Of a DNA stretch of 20,269 bases, positions 1 through 6,874 are shown piece after piece. The translations under genes were made by a program, and so were the position numbers. The stretch is from positions 1-20,269 of the IMG/VR virus record IMGVR_UViG_3300028831_000166; one strand, given 5' to 3'. The stretch's first letter is position 1. Every line of letters begins with the position of its first letter. The notes below the pieces were generated by a model. The model did not search any database and had not been told where the DNA came from. It saw only the letters and a list, made by a program, of their open reading frames with translations. Source of the DNA: a virus.

Positions 1-34
1 CGCAGGGGGCACGAAAAATCCCTGCGCACGCAGG
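1..34. repeat. Overlapping inverted repeats at the left window edge
   Basis: CGCAGG occurs at 1-6 and 29-34, and its reverse complement CCTGCG at 21-26. The central arm can pair with either flank: 1-7 with 20-26 (7 bp, 12-nt loop) or 21-26 with 29-34 (6 bp, 2-nt spacer). The two stems exclude each other. The left arm touches the window edge and may be incomplete. No complete gene can be assigned to bases 1-85. Two frames stay open from base 1, with stops at 71-73 and 97-99, so the tail of an upstream gene such as a small terminase subunit is possible but not recognisable. Confidence 0.4.
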
Positions 35-85
35 CACATCGTCGCGAGCTGCCGCCGACTTGTCTGCCTCTAACGATGGTGTCCC

Positions 86-1603
86 GTGGTCGTCGCTGAG
101 CTCCAACTTCACCGAACGGGCAACCGCAACGCCTCCAAGCGTCTGGCGGACGTCTCGTCCGGCCCTTGGAAGCGGTGGCGCAACGAGTCGCGCTGGAGCC
201 GGGCCATCCGCTTCATCGAGACCTACTGCCGCGCTCCCAAGGGCAAGGGCTACGGCGAACCACTCAAGCTCGCCCCCTTCCAGAAGCACTTCCTCGAGGA
301 GTCGCTGGCCGATGGGGTGGATGCGGCGATCCTGCAGACCCCCCGTGGCAACGGGAAGTCCACGCTGGGTGGAGCACTGGCGACCTGGGCGCTGTATGAC
401 GACGACGAGACCGGAGCGCCCCAGGTGCCGATCATCGCCACCACCGTCGGGCAGGCCATCCGTTCGTGCTACGGCGTGGCGGCAGCGATGGTCAATGCTG
501 AACCGGAGTTGCTGAATCGGGCGCTGATCTACACCGGCACAGCTACCAACCGGATCAAGACTCCCTTCAACGGCGGCGAGCTGTTCCCGATCGCCAACGA
601 TACCGACGGCCTGCAGGGCTTGGATCCCTCGCTGGCCATCGTCGACGAGATCGGCTTCCAACCTCTTGAGAGCTGGGATTCGCTCAGGCTGGCTTCGGGT
701 AAGAGACCGAGATCGGTGACCATCGGGGTCGGGACGCCGGGCTTGGATCGCGAGAACGCGCTGTTTTACCTGCGCAACGCCGTTCAGGAGTCCGGCTCCC
801 TGCCGGGCGTCGTGTTCCACGAGTACGCCATGCCAGAGTCCTATGCCATCGACGACCCCGAGGGCTGGAAGATCGCCAACCCCGCGCTGGAGGCCGGCTT
901 CCTGCGTTCGACCCTCGAGGCCGAGCTGCCTCCCGCCACCCCCGAAGGCCATTACCGCGTCTTCCGCCTCGGTCAGTGGTATCAGGGCGTGGATTCCTGG
1001 CTCGGCCCTTCAGGTGGGGCGATCTGGGACGGTCTGATTCAGCCTTACACCTTTAAGGACGACTCGGCGACCTGGATCGGCATCGACATGGCCCTGGTTC
1101 GCGACACGACGGCAGTGGTTGCGATGCAGAAACGTCCCGATGGCCGCTTCCATGCCTCGTGTCGTATCTGGGTGCCAACTCCTGACCGTCCGGTGGACGC
1201 CACCGATGTCATGCAGCACATCCGCAACCTTTCGCAGGCTTATCCGCTGGAGGCGGTGTCCTACGACCCGCGGTTCTTCGACGTCCCGGCCAAGATGCTG
1301 TCCGACGAGGGACTGCCCATGTTCGAGGTCCCTCAGAGCGTAGAGCGCATGACTGCCGCCATCGGATCCCTGTACGAGGGCATCCTCAACGGTCAAATCA
1401 CTCACGAGGACGATCCGGCCTTCGCCGTTCAGGTCCTCAACGCTGTTCCACGATTCAGCGAACGGGGCTTCATCCTTGAGAAGAAGAAGAGCCGGGGCAA
1501 GATCGACGCCGCCATCGCCCTGGCTCTGGCTTATGACCAGGCCCTGAGACACGAACCCGACGGCCCCTCGGTGTACGAGACCCGGGAACTGGTGAGCGTG
1601 TGA
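86..1603 (+). CDS. terL: Phage terminase large subunit (ATPase and nuclease)
   Basis: This is the DNA-packaging motor subunit that translocates DNA through the portal and cuts the concatemer. The 505-aa protein has the length and domain order of HK97-type large terminases. The N-terminal ATPase has a Walker A-like loop TPRGNGKS at residues 85-92 and a Walker B-like LAIVDEIG at 183-190, with the acidic pair D187/E188. The C-terminal RNase H-like nuclease shows the expected acidic residues: D334 in GIDMALVRD, D394 in YDPRFFD and D474 in GKIDAAIALA. The start is GTG at 86, because an in-frame TAA at 71-73 leaves no room upstream. Its stop overlaps the next gene (GTGA at 1600). The usual small subunit is not visible and is probably left of the window. 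Confidence 0.95.
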   Translation: MVVAELQLHRTGNRNASKRLADVSSGPWKRWRNESRWSRAIRFIETYCRAPKGKGYGEPLKLAPFQKHFLEESLADGVDAAILQTPRGNGKSTLGGALATWALYDDDETGAPQVPIIATTVGQAIRSCYGVAAAMVNAEPELLNRALIYTGTATNRIKTPFNGGELFPIANDTDGLQGLDPSLAIVDEIGFQPLESWDSLRLASGKRPRSVTIGVGTPGLDRENALFYLRNAVQESGSLPGVVFHEYAMPESYAIDDPEGWKIANPALEAGFLRSTLEAELPPATPEGHYRVFRLGQWYQGVDSWLGPSGGAIWDGLIQPYTFKDDSATWIGIDMALVRDTTAVVAMQKRPDGRFHASCRIWVPTPDRPVDATDVMQHIRNLSQAYPLEAVSYDPRFFDVPAKMLSDEGLPMFEVPQSVERMTAAIGSLYEGILNGQITHEDDPAFAVQVLNAVPRFSERGFILEKKKSRGKIDAAIALALAYDQALRHEPDGPSVYETRELVSV

Positions 1604-1755
1604 ACCTGCCCCAGATCGACGACTCCGATAGGGCAACCCTGGCCTTCATGGTCGGTTACCTGCTGATCCTTTCCGCGGCCTGGCTGATCGCCCCTGTGCT
1701 GGGTCTGCTGGCCCTGGGTCTGTCCCTGGCCGTGTACGGCTACCGGAGGCTGTGA
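1600..1755 (+). CDS. Small membrane protein, 51 aa, between terminase and portal
   Basis: GTG at 1600 overlaps the terminase stop by 4 bp (GTGA), and the TGA at 1753-1755 overlaps the portal ATG by one base. The protein begins MNLPQIDDSDRATL and is then almost entirely hydrophobic from about residue 14 to 48, ending GYRRL. This fits one long or, more likely, two short transmembrane helices with a Pro near the turn (residue 32) and positive residues at the C-terminus. No family is recognised. The tight coupling on both sides and the coherent hydrophobic profile support a real gene. A holin-like or membrane-anchoring role would be a guess. Confidence 0.7.
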   Translation: MNLPQIDDSDRATLAFMVGYLLILSAAWLIAPVLGLLALGLSLAVYGYRRL

Positions 1756-3428
1756 TGGGTGCCATCTCCAAGGCCCTCGGTCTCAAGACCGCCTCAGCCG
1801 GCCCCAACATCAGTTGGGACGGCACCTTCAGCGTCCAGCCGCTGTTCAACTCGTTCCTGGGCTGGGGAGGACGAAGCAACGCGGGGCCGATCGTGTCGGT
1901 CGACTCCTCGATGGGCCTGGCCACCCTGTACGCCTGCGTGCGGGTCCTCGCCGAATCGGTGGCGCAGATCCCGCTGATCCTCTACCACCGCCTGCCCGAC
2001 GGAGGGAGTCAGCAGGCCGAGGACCACCACTTGTACCCCATCTTCCACGACGCCCCCAACCCGGAGATGACCAGCTTCGTGTGGCGCGAGACGATCGTCA
2101 GCCACCTCTGCACCTGGGGCAACGCCTACTGCGAGATTGCCTTCGACCAGAGCGGACGGATGGAGCTGTGGCCGGTCAGCCCGGCTCGCATCCAGGTCAG
2201 CTTTGAGGGTGGGCGCAAGGTGTACGACTACCTCAAGCCCGACGGCAACAAGCTCCGCTTCCCCGACGGCAAGATCTTCCACATCCCCGGCATGAGCTCC
2301 AACGGGTTGGTAGGGATGAGCCCCATCTCCATCCACCGCGAGACGCTGGGTCTGTACCAGGGACTGCAGGACTTCGGGGCCTCGACCATGCGCAACATGG
2401 CCAGACCTTCGGTGGTGATGACCCATCCCAAGACCCTGTCCAAGGGCGCCATCGAACGCCTGGCGACGCAGATGGACGAGCTCAGAGGGTCGGGCAACGC
2501 GGGCAAGACCATCGTCATGGAGGAGGGCCTGACCCTGACCGAGGTTGGTATCCCGCCCAAGGACGCGCAGTACATGGAGGCGCGCCAGTTCCAGTCGCGC
2601 GAGGTGCAGCGCATGTTCCGCATGCAGCCTCACATGGTGCAGGACCTGGAGCACGCCACCTTCACCAACATCGAGCACCAGTCGCTCGACTTCGTGAACT
2701 TCACGCTCACTCCCTGGCTGTCAAGGATCGAGCAGCAGATCACGCTCGACTTCCTGTACGGCGAGCCGGACTACTACATCAAGTTCGCCAAGGAAGAGCT
2801 GCTGCTCGGGGATTCGGAGTCACGCGCCAAGGCGCTCAACATCCAGCACGACGCCGGGGTCCTCTCAGATAACGAGTGGCGCGCCATCGAGCACCGCAAC
2901 CCGAAGGTCACAGACAACTTCTGGCAGCCGTCGGGGGCCAACTACATCCTCAACCCCGTGGATACCCCTGGGGAGCAGACCCTGCCCGAGGACCAACCGA
3001 CCCTGACCGTGGTCAAGTCGGCCGGCATCCGCTGCCTCAACTGCAACCACAAACTGGCTGAGATGGCTACCGCCCCGTATCGCTTCACCTGCTCCAAGTG
3101 CAAGGCGGTGACCGAGGACACCACGGTCCCTGAGCCGGTCAAGTCCGCCGACCCGATGCTGGGCTTGACCGAGGCAGTCATTGCCTTGGCCAACCGAGAG
3201 CAGCCGACCCCGCAGATCACGGTCACCACCCCGGAGATCCACGCCGAGCTGCATGTTCCAGACATCCAGCTGCCACCTGCTGAGCCGGCCGAGGCCCCGG
3301 TGGTCAACGTCCATACCGACTCGTTCGTGGAAGCCATAGCTGATCTAAAGACGATGCTGGCCCAGCCTCGCAACAAGCGCATCCTGCGCGACCCCGACGG
3401 GCGGATCGTGGGAGTGGAGGACGCATGA
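1755..3428 (+). CDS. Portal protein (HK97-like) with C-terminal zinc ribbon
   Basis: The portal ring forms the capsid vertex through which DNA enters and to which the tail joins. Residues about 45-410 have the HK97-family portal pattern: an early LATLYACVRVLAESVAQIPL segment, PNPEMTSFVWRETIVSHLC at about 102-119, GLVGMSPI at 184-191, and a C-terminal clip/stem segment with REVQRMFRM near 282-290. The start is ATG at 1755, preceded by GGAGG at 1744-1748; a GTG one codon earlier is possible. The 557-aa length exceeds a plain portal by about 130 residues. The extension carries C427-x2-C430 and C446-x2-C449, a Com-like zinc ribbon, then a Pro-rich linker and a terminal KRILRDPDGRIVGVEDA of the kind portals often end with. 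The portal call is firm; the role of the ribbon is unknown. Confidence 0.93.
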   Translation: MGAISKALGLKTASAGPNISWDGTFSVQPLFNSFLGWGGRSNAGPIVSVDSSMGLATLYACVRVLAESVAQIPLILYHRLPDGGSQQAEDHHLYPIFHDAPNPEMTSFVWRETIVSHLCTWGNAYCEIAFDQSGRMELWPVSPARIQVSFEGGRKVYDYLKPDGNKLRFPDGKIFHIPGMSSNGLVGMSPISIHRETLGLYQGLQDFGASTMRNMARPSVVMTHPKTLSKGAIERLATQMDELRGSGNAGKTIVMEEGLTLTEVGIPPKDAQYMEARQFQSREVQRMFRMQPHMVQDLEHATFTNIEHQSLDFVNFTLTPWLSRIEQQITLDFLYGEPDYYIKFAKEELLLGDSESRAKALNIQHDAGVLSDNEWRAIEHRNPKVTDNFWQPSGANYILNPVDTPGEQTLPEDQPTLTVVKSAGIRCLNCNHKLAEMATAPYRFTCSKCKAVTEDTTVPEPVKSADPMLGLTEAVIALANREQPTPQITVTTPEIHAELHVPDIQLPPAEPAEAPVVNVHTDSFVEAIADLKTMLAQPRNKRILRDPDGRIVGVEDA

Positions 3429-3730
3429 CCACCATCCTTCAAGCCGAGCGGCTGTGGGTATGCCCCAACTGCAAGGTTCAGGACGTGACCCGCGAAGCGC
3501 GCCCCCACACCCGCTTCCACGCCTGCGCCGGGCTCCGCGGTCTGACCGCCCCTTTGGTGGAGGCGGGGGACCGGGTCAAGGTCACTGTCAGGGAGCGGGA
3601 GGACTACATCGGCGACGAGATCGTGACTTCGGTCGAGGGCCGTCCAATTATGTCCGTTCTCACCGAGCGCGAGGACGGGTCCAATGACGTGGTGGTGTTC
3701 GCCCCGGCGGCCCACGGAAAGGTGAGCTAA
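3425..3730 (+). CDS. Small Cys/His zinc-binding phage protein, 101 aa
   Basis: ATG at 3425 overlaps the portal stop (ATGA), with GGAGG at 3416-3420. The N-terminus has C13-x2-C16 followed by H28, H32 and C34 within a RPHTRFHAC segment, a plausible zinc site. The rest is a short beta-rich domain containing REREDYIGDE. I recognise this type as a conserved hypothetical protein of actinobacterial siphophages near the portal; its function is not known to me. It is the second protein in a row with a zinc-type Cys arrangement, after the portal C-terminus. Confidence 0.75.
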   Translation: MTTILQAERLWVCPNCKVQDVTREARPHTRFHACAGLRGLTAPLVEAGDRVKVTVREREDYIGDEIVTSVEGRPIMSVLTEREDGSNDVVVFAPAAHGKVS

Positions 3731-4009
3731 ATGGCAGACAAGAGCAGCGGAGCGGCCAGTGCATATAGCGCCATGGTCAAGACCCAGGACGGCCCTGTGC
3801 CGGCCGACGATCCATCGCACGCCATCAGGCGCGATGCGGCCAAGGACCTGATCAGTCGGATCAAGAAGCAGATCGCGCAGGCCGAAAAGGACCTGCCCGA
3901 AGCGAAGGATGGGGAGGAACGCAAGGCACTCAAGGCTCTGATCAAGAGCCATCAGGACTATCTAGCCCAGGCCGAAGCTGACCTGGCACAGCTCAAGAAA
4001 GGGAAGTAA
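3731..4009 (+). CDS. Hypothetical protein with coiled-coil C-terminus, 92 aa
   Basis: The ATG directly follows the TAA of the preceding gene, with a purine-rich GGAAAGG just upstream. Residues 1-30 are polar and look unstructured. Residues about 31-92 are rich in Ala, Lys, Glu and Leu with heptad-like spacing (ISRIKKQIAQAEKDL, LIKSHQDYLAQAEADL), so a helical hairpin or coiled coil is likely. No family is recognised. The position between portal and fibre-type genes suggests a virion or assembly role, which remains an inference. Confidence 0.75.
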   Translation: MADKSSGAASAYSAMVKTQDGPVPADDPSHAIRRDAAKDLISRIKKQIAQAEKDLPEAKDGEERKALKALIKSHQDYLAQAEADLAQLKKGK

Positions 4010-4012
4010 CTC

Positions 4013-4498
4013 GTGGCCTGGACCAACTCCAAGATCTTCTCGGCGTACATCACCGACGTACTCAACAACACGACCGCCATGGACCTCAACACCGACGCCC
4101 TGCTGGAGGCGGCGCTGTTCGACAACACCGTCACCCCCTCCCAGACGGTTGCCTCCGCATCCAGCGCTTACGGAACTGGCGTGTGGGCTGCGGGTGGCGT
4201 GGTGGATACCGGCTCATCGGCTCCTGCTGGCTGGCCTGCTCTCGGTCGCCCGCTGGCCTCGGTGACCTCGACCTTCGCCTCCAACGTCTACACCTTCGAT
4301 GCCGCAGACACGGTCAGCGCCAACGCGGTGACCACCCTGACCAACGCCTACGGCTGCCTGATCTACGACCACTCCATCGCAACCCCGGTGGCGGACCAGG
4401 GCATCTGCTTCAACTACTTCGGCGGGGCCAACACCGTCACCCTTGGCACGTTCACCATCGTATGGAACGCCTCGGGCATCTTCACGCTGACGCTGTGA
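4013..4498 (+). CDS. Conserved phage structural-type protein, 161 aa
   Basis: GTG at 4013 lies 3 bases after the preceding TAA, with a purine stretch (AAAGGGAAG) upstream. The protein starts MAWTNSKIFSAYITDVLNNT and ends WNASGIFTLTL. It is rich in Thr, Ala, Val and aromatic residues in alternating patterns expected of a beta-sandwich. I recognise the overall form (an N-terminal short helix, a VADQGICFNYFGG segment, and the WNASGIF end) from predicted virion or tail-associated proteins of actinophages, without a defined function. It may be a decoration or fibre-related protein. Confidence 0.75.
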   Translation: MAWTNSKIFSAYITDVLNNTTAMDLNTDALLEAALFDNTVTPSQTVASASSAYGTGVWAAGGVVDTGSSAPAGWPALGRPLASVTSTFASNVYTFDAADTVSANAVTTLTNAYGCLIYDHSIATPVADQGICFNYFGGANTVTLGTFTIVWNASGIFTLTL

Positions 4499-4818
4499 TG
4501 AAGCTCCTGATCGCGATCTCGCTCGCCATCGCGCTGTCAGCAGGAGGAACCACCATGGCAGCCAATCAGACCTCGCTGACTGCCTCGCCTACTACGGTGG
4601 CGGTGAACGGCACGGTAACGCTGACTTGGTCCGGCATTCCCAAGAGTCCTGGGGCTGTGATGCGGCTGATCGGCCCCTATTTCGATGCCATCGAGGTGCT
4701 GGACCTGTACACCAACACTTCATGGCAGTACCAGCCGCCGGTGGAGGGTTCGTACACAGCTGAGATTCAGCAGCACAACAGGGTCTTGGCCTTGGCCACG
4801 TTCACCGCCACGCCCTAG
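4498..4818 (+). CDS. Small Ig-like domain protein with signal-like leader
   Basis: ATG at 4498 overlaps the previous TGA by one base. From this start, residues 1-20 (MKLLIAISLAIALSAGGTTM) look like a Sec signal peptide: Lys, hydrophobic core, then small residues. The rest (TSLTASPTTVAVNGTVTLTW and onward) is a beta-sandwich of Ig-like type, ending VLALATFTATP. An internal in-frame ATG at 4555 has a near-perfect Shine-Dalgarno and would remove the leader, giving an 87-aa protein that starts MAANQTSL. The sequence alone cannot decide whether the leader is made. An open reading extends upstream to 4183 in the same frame but lies inside the preceding gene and is rejected. Confidence 0.7.
   Translation: MKLLIAISLAIALSAGGTTMAANQTSLTASPTTVAVNGTVTLTWSGIPKSPGAVMRLIGPYFDAIEVLDLYTNTSWQYQPPVEGSYTAEIQQHNRVLALATFTATP
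4542..4547 (+). promoter_or_regulatory. Strong internal Shine-Dalgarno for ATG at 4555
   Basis: AGGAGG lies 7 bases before the ATG at 4555, inside the reading frame that begins at 4498. It is the best ribosome binding site in this part of the window, whereas the ATG at 4498 has none. It either marks the true start or allows two forms of the protein, with and without the hydrophobic leader. Confidence 0.6.
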
Positions 4819-6363
4819 ATGGCCATCCTAGTCGGGGCCACCGCAGGCAATAACGGTGGTGGCGGTACCAGCCTGACCCTGACGGTCAGCAGTCCGACTG
4901 GCCACTGGACCGCAGGGGCGCCATTAGATGCGTCCAATAGCTTCTTTGGCGTGGCTTATGGCGGCGGATACTGGGTGGCCGTGGGCAATAACGGCAGGCT
5001 GTACTGGACTACTGATCCGACCGGGACTTGGACCCAGAATAATCAGGGAACGACGAACTTCGGTCGTCATGGGGTGGTCTACGGCAATGGCTACTGGGTG
5101 GTTGTCGGTGCCAGCGGGGTGCTCTACTACGCCACCGATCCCACCGGGGTATGGACTTCGAACACCCAAGGCAGCACGCAGCTGACCTCAGTTGCCTACG
5201 GCAATGGCTATTTTGTCGCGGTCGGGGCTAGTGGAACCCTCCTATATCACGCGACTGATCCGACCGGGACTTGGACCTCAAACGCGCAGGGTTCGGTCAC
5301 CTTCCGAGGCGCGGCCTATGTCAACGGCTACTGGGTGGCCGTCGGAGACAGTGGAACCCTGTGGTATCACCTTACCGACCCCACCGGCACTTGGACTCAG
5401 AATAATCAGGGCTCCACGGCTCTCTATGACCTGGACTACGACGGTACTCGTATCGTTATCGCGGGCCTCACTGGAACCATCCTCTATCGTTCCACGGACC
5501 CAACTGGAGCTTTCACCTCTAACCAGCAAGGCGGGGGAACGCCTCAGTTCACCGCCGTCGCTTACGGAAACGGTTACTGGATCGCGCCGCATGACACCTC
5601 GAATACTGGTGAGGTCTATTACGCCGCCGATCCGACGGGAACGTGGACCAGCAACGCGACCGGCTACACAGTCGCTGCGGCGGAAGACGTGATCTTCGCC
5701 GGGGGATACTGGCTGAGTGTGGGTGACACGGGCCAGATGAGCTACATGGGCAGCGTACTTGATAACGATGTGTTGCTGATGCAGGCCACTGTGGTTGGGG
5801 GAACCGGAACGACCATCACCGCGACCGGCTGGCAATTGCTCAACAGAACCAACAGCGGCACAGCGCTGGCGCAGGGACTCTATTGGCGACTGGCAGCCAG
5901 TGAGCCTGCGAGCTACGCGCTGACCATCACCAGCAACAAGGCATCGGGCGTAATCGCCATCATCCGCAACGCAGAAACAACCCAGCCGGTCAGCGCCCAG
6001 TATGCGGGACAGGCCAACGCGTCGAGCCTGACGGTGACCTATCCAACCCTCAGCACCTGGACCTCGACAGACGGGGTGGACTCGGTATTTGGTGGGATTG
6101 CTCAGGCTGACACTCCCGCCGCTCCCACGAATTACACCCAGACTGTCACCAGCCAATCCACTGGTGGTGGCGCGAGCAGCCGCACCACCTCTGAGCATGC
6201 GTTCCGCGCGTTGTCGGCGGTGACGACGGTAGGCCAAGTCACCGCGACTTGGACAGGAACCGCTGCGGTGAACATCGGTCACCACGTCTTCATCAAGACT
6301 GTTCCTGCTGCCGTCTCCCAAGTGCCCTACGTCAATCCAATGCCTTCCCTTCTAGCCCAGTGA
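4819..6363 (+). CDS. Beta-propeller-type phage protein (probable surface or receptor-binding protein)
   Basis: The 514-aa protein starts at ATG immediately after the upstream TAG, with no clear ribosome binding site, so coupling is likely. Residues about 41-310 contain seven units of about 40 aa. Each has an AYGNGYWVAVG-like strand pair, a SGTLxY strand and a DPTGTWTSN turn; DPTG occurs at 66, 107, 147, 187, 227 and 271. One unit per blade fits a seven-bladed propeller. Residues about 311-514 form a second beta-rich domain (VLLMQATVVGGTGTTITA, YWRLAASEPASYALTI) of a type seen in phage structural proteins. No signal peptide is seen. Carbohydrate or receptor binding is inferred from the fold and position; the exact role is unproven. 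Confidence 0.75.
   Translation: MAILVGATAGNNGGGGTSLTLTVSSPTGHWTAGAPLDASNSFFGVAYGGGYWVAVGNNGRLYWTTDPTGTWTQNNQGTTNFGRHGVVYGNGYWVVVGASGVLYYATDPTGVWTSNTQGSTQLTSVAYGNGYFVAVGASGTLLYHATDPTGTWTSNAQGSVTFRGAAYVNGYWVAVGDSGTLWYHLTDPTGTWTQNNQGSTALYDLDYDGTRIVIAGLTGTILYRSTDPTGAFTSNQQGGGTPQFTAVAYGNGYWIAPHDTSNTGEVYYAADPTGTWTSNATGYTVAAAEDVIFAGGYWLSVGDTGQMSYMGSVLDNDVLLMQATVVGGTGTTITATGWQLLNRTNSGTALAQGLYWRLAASEPASYALTITSNKASGVIAIIRNAETTQPVSAQYAGQANASSLTVTYPTLSTWTSTDGVDSVFGGIAQADTPAAPTNYTQTVTSQSTGGGASSRTTSEHAFRALSAVTTVGQVTATWTGTAAVNIGHHVFIKTVPAAVSQVPYVNPMPSLLAQ
4939..5748 (+). repeat. About seven coding repeats of ~120 bp (propeller blades)
   Basis: The DNA encodes tandem units of about 40 residues with the recurring core GNGYWVAVG followed by DPTGTW. 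Units 1-6 are clear and unit 7 is shortened (FAGGYWLSVGDTGQMSY). Codons differ between copies, so the similarity is mainly at protein level. This points to old duplication with conserved blade structure rather than recent expansion. Confidence 0.8.
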
Positions 6364-6370
6364 GGACACG

Positions 6371-6862
6371 ATGAGCCGGTACACGATCACCATGGCCAAC
6401 GCGACCGTCATCGCCAACGGCGAGCTCATCACGCTCCGGGCGGCGACCTCCTTCACCTCAAGAGCCTCGCTGCTATCTATCCTTCGCATGACTGTTAGTC
6501 AGCAGGGCACCTCTACCAGCCAGCAACTTGCCGTGCGTTGGGGCCTGAAAGCATCGGCGTTCGGGACGTTCACCGCTGCTACACCCTCTCCGGCCGTCCT
6601 CAACGCCGTTGCGTCGGCCATCACCGGCTCGACCACCAACGCGGCCTCGTCGGCTGGCACGAACGCCAGTGCAAACGGGGCGGGGACGCTGACGGTGATG
6701 GGCCAGGAAGGCTTCAACAATCTCAATGGCTGGCTGTGGGTACCGACCCCTGACGAGCAGGTCCTGGTGGGGCCTGACCTGACTTTCCTGTTACAACTCC
6801 AAGGCACACCGACCACTCTGACCGGTTGGAACGCCACCCTCTTCTTCGAGGAGCTCACCTAA
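6371..6862 (+). CDS. Conserved phage structural-type protein, 163 aa
   Basis: ATG at 6371 lies 7 bases after the upstream stop, with a GAGGA run (6362-6366) overlapping that stop. The protein is Thr/Ala/Ser-rich and mostly beta. Its C-terminal part contains NNLNGWLWVPTPDEQ and ends LTGWNATLFFEELT, a pattern I associate with small virion-related proteins of siphophages that accompany capsid or fibre genes. The middle, residues about 70-105, is a low-complexity Ala/Ser/Thr stretch. No enzymatic motif is seen. It is probably a decoration or fibre-associated protein. Confidence 0.7.
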   Translation: MSRYTITMANATVIANGELITLRAATSFTSRASLLSILRMTVSQQGTSTSQQLAVRWGLKASAFGTFTAATPSPAVLNAVASAITGSTTNAASSAGTNASANGAGTLTVMGQEGFNNLNGWLWVPTPDEQVLVGPDLTFLLQLQGTPTTLTGWNATLFFEELT

Positions 6863-6874
6863 GGGAGACGCCCC

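Noticed and set aside
1010-1636. 208-codon minus-strand open frame over the terminase nuclease domain
   Set aside because: It is antisense to the conserved nuclease motifs and has no family pattern or start signal.
2942-3952. 336-codon minus-strand open frame over portal and following genes
   Set aside because: It spans three supported plus-strand genes with stop/start overlaps and has no recognisable protein pattern.
5278-6321. 347-codon open frame on the minus strand across the propeller gene
   Set aside because: It is antisense to a clearly repetitive, well-structured protein, shows no domain pattern, and is expected from the high GC content.
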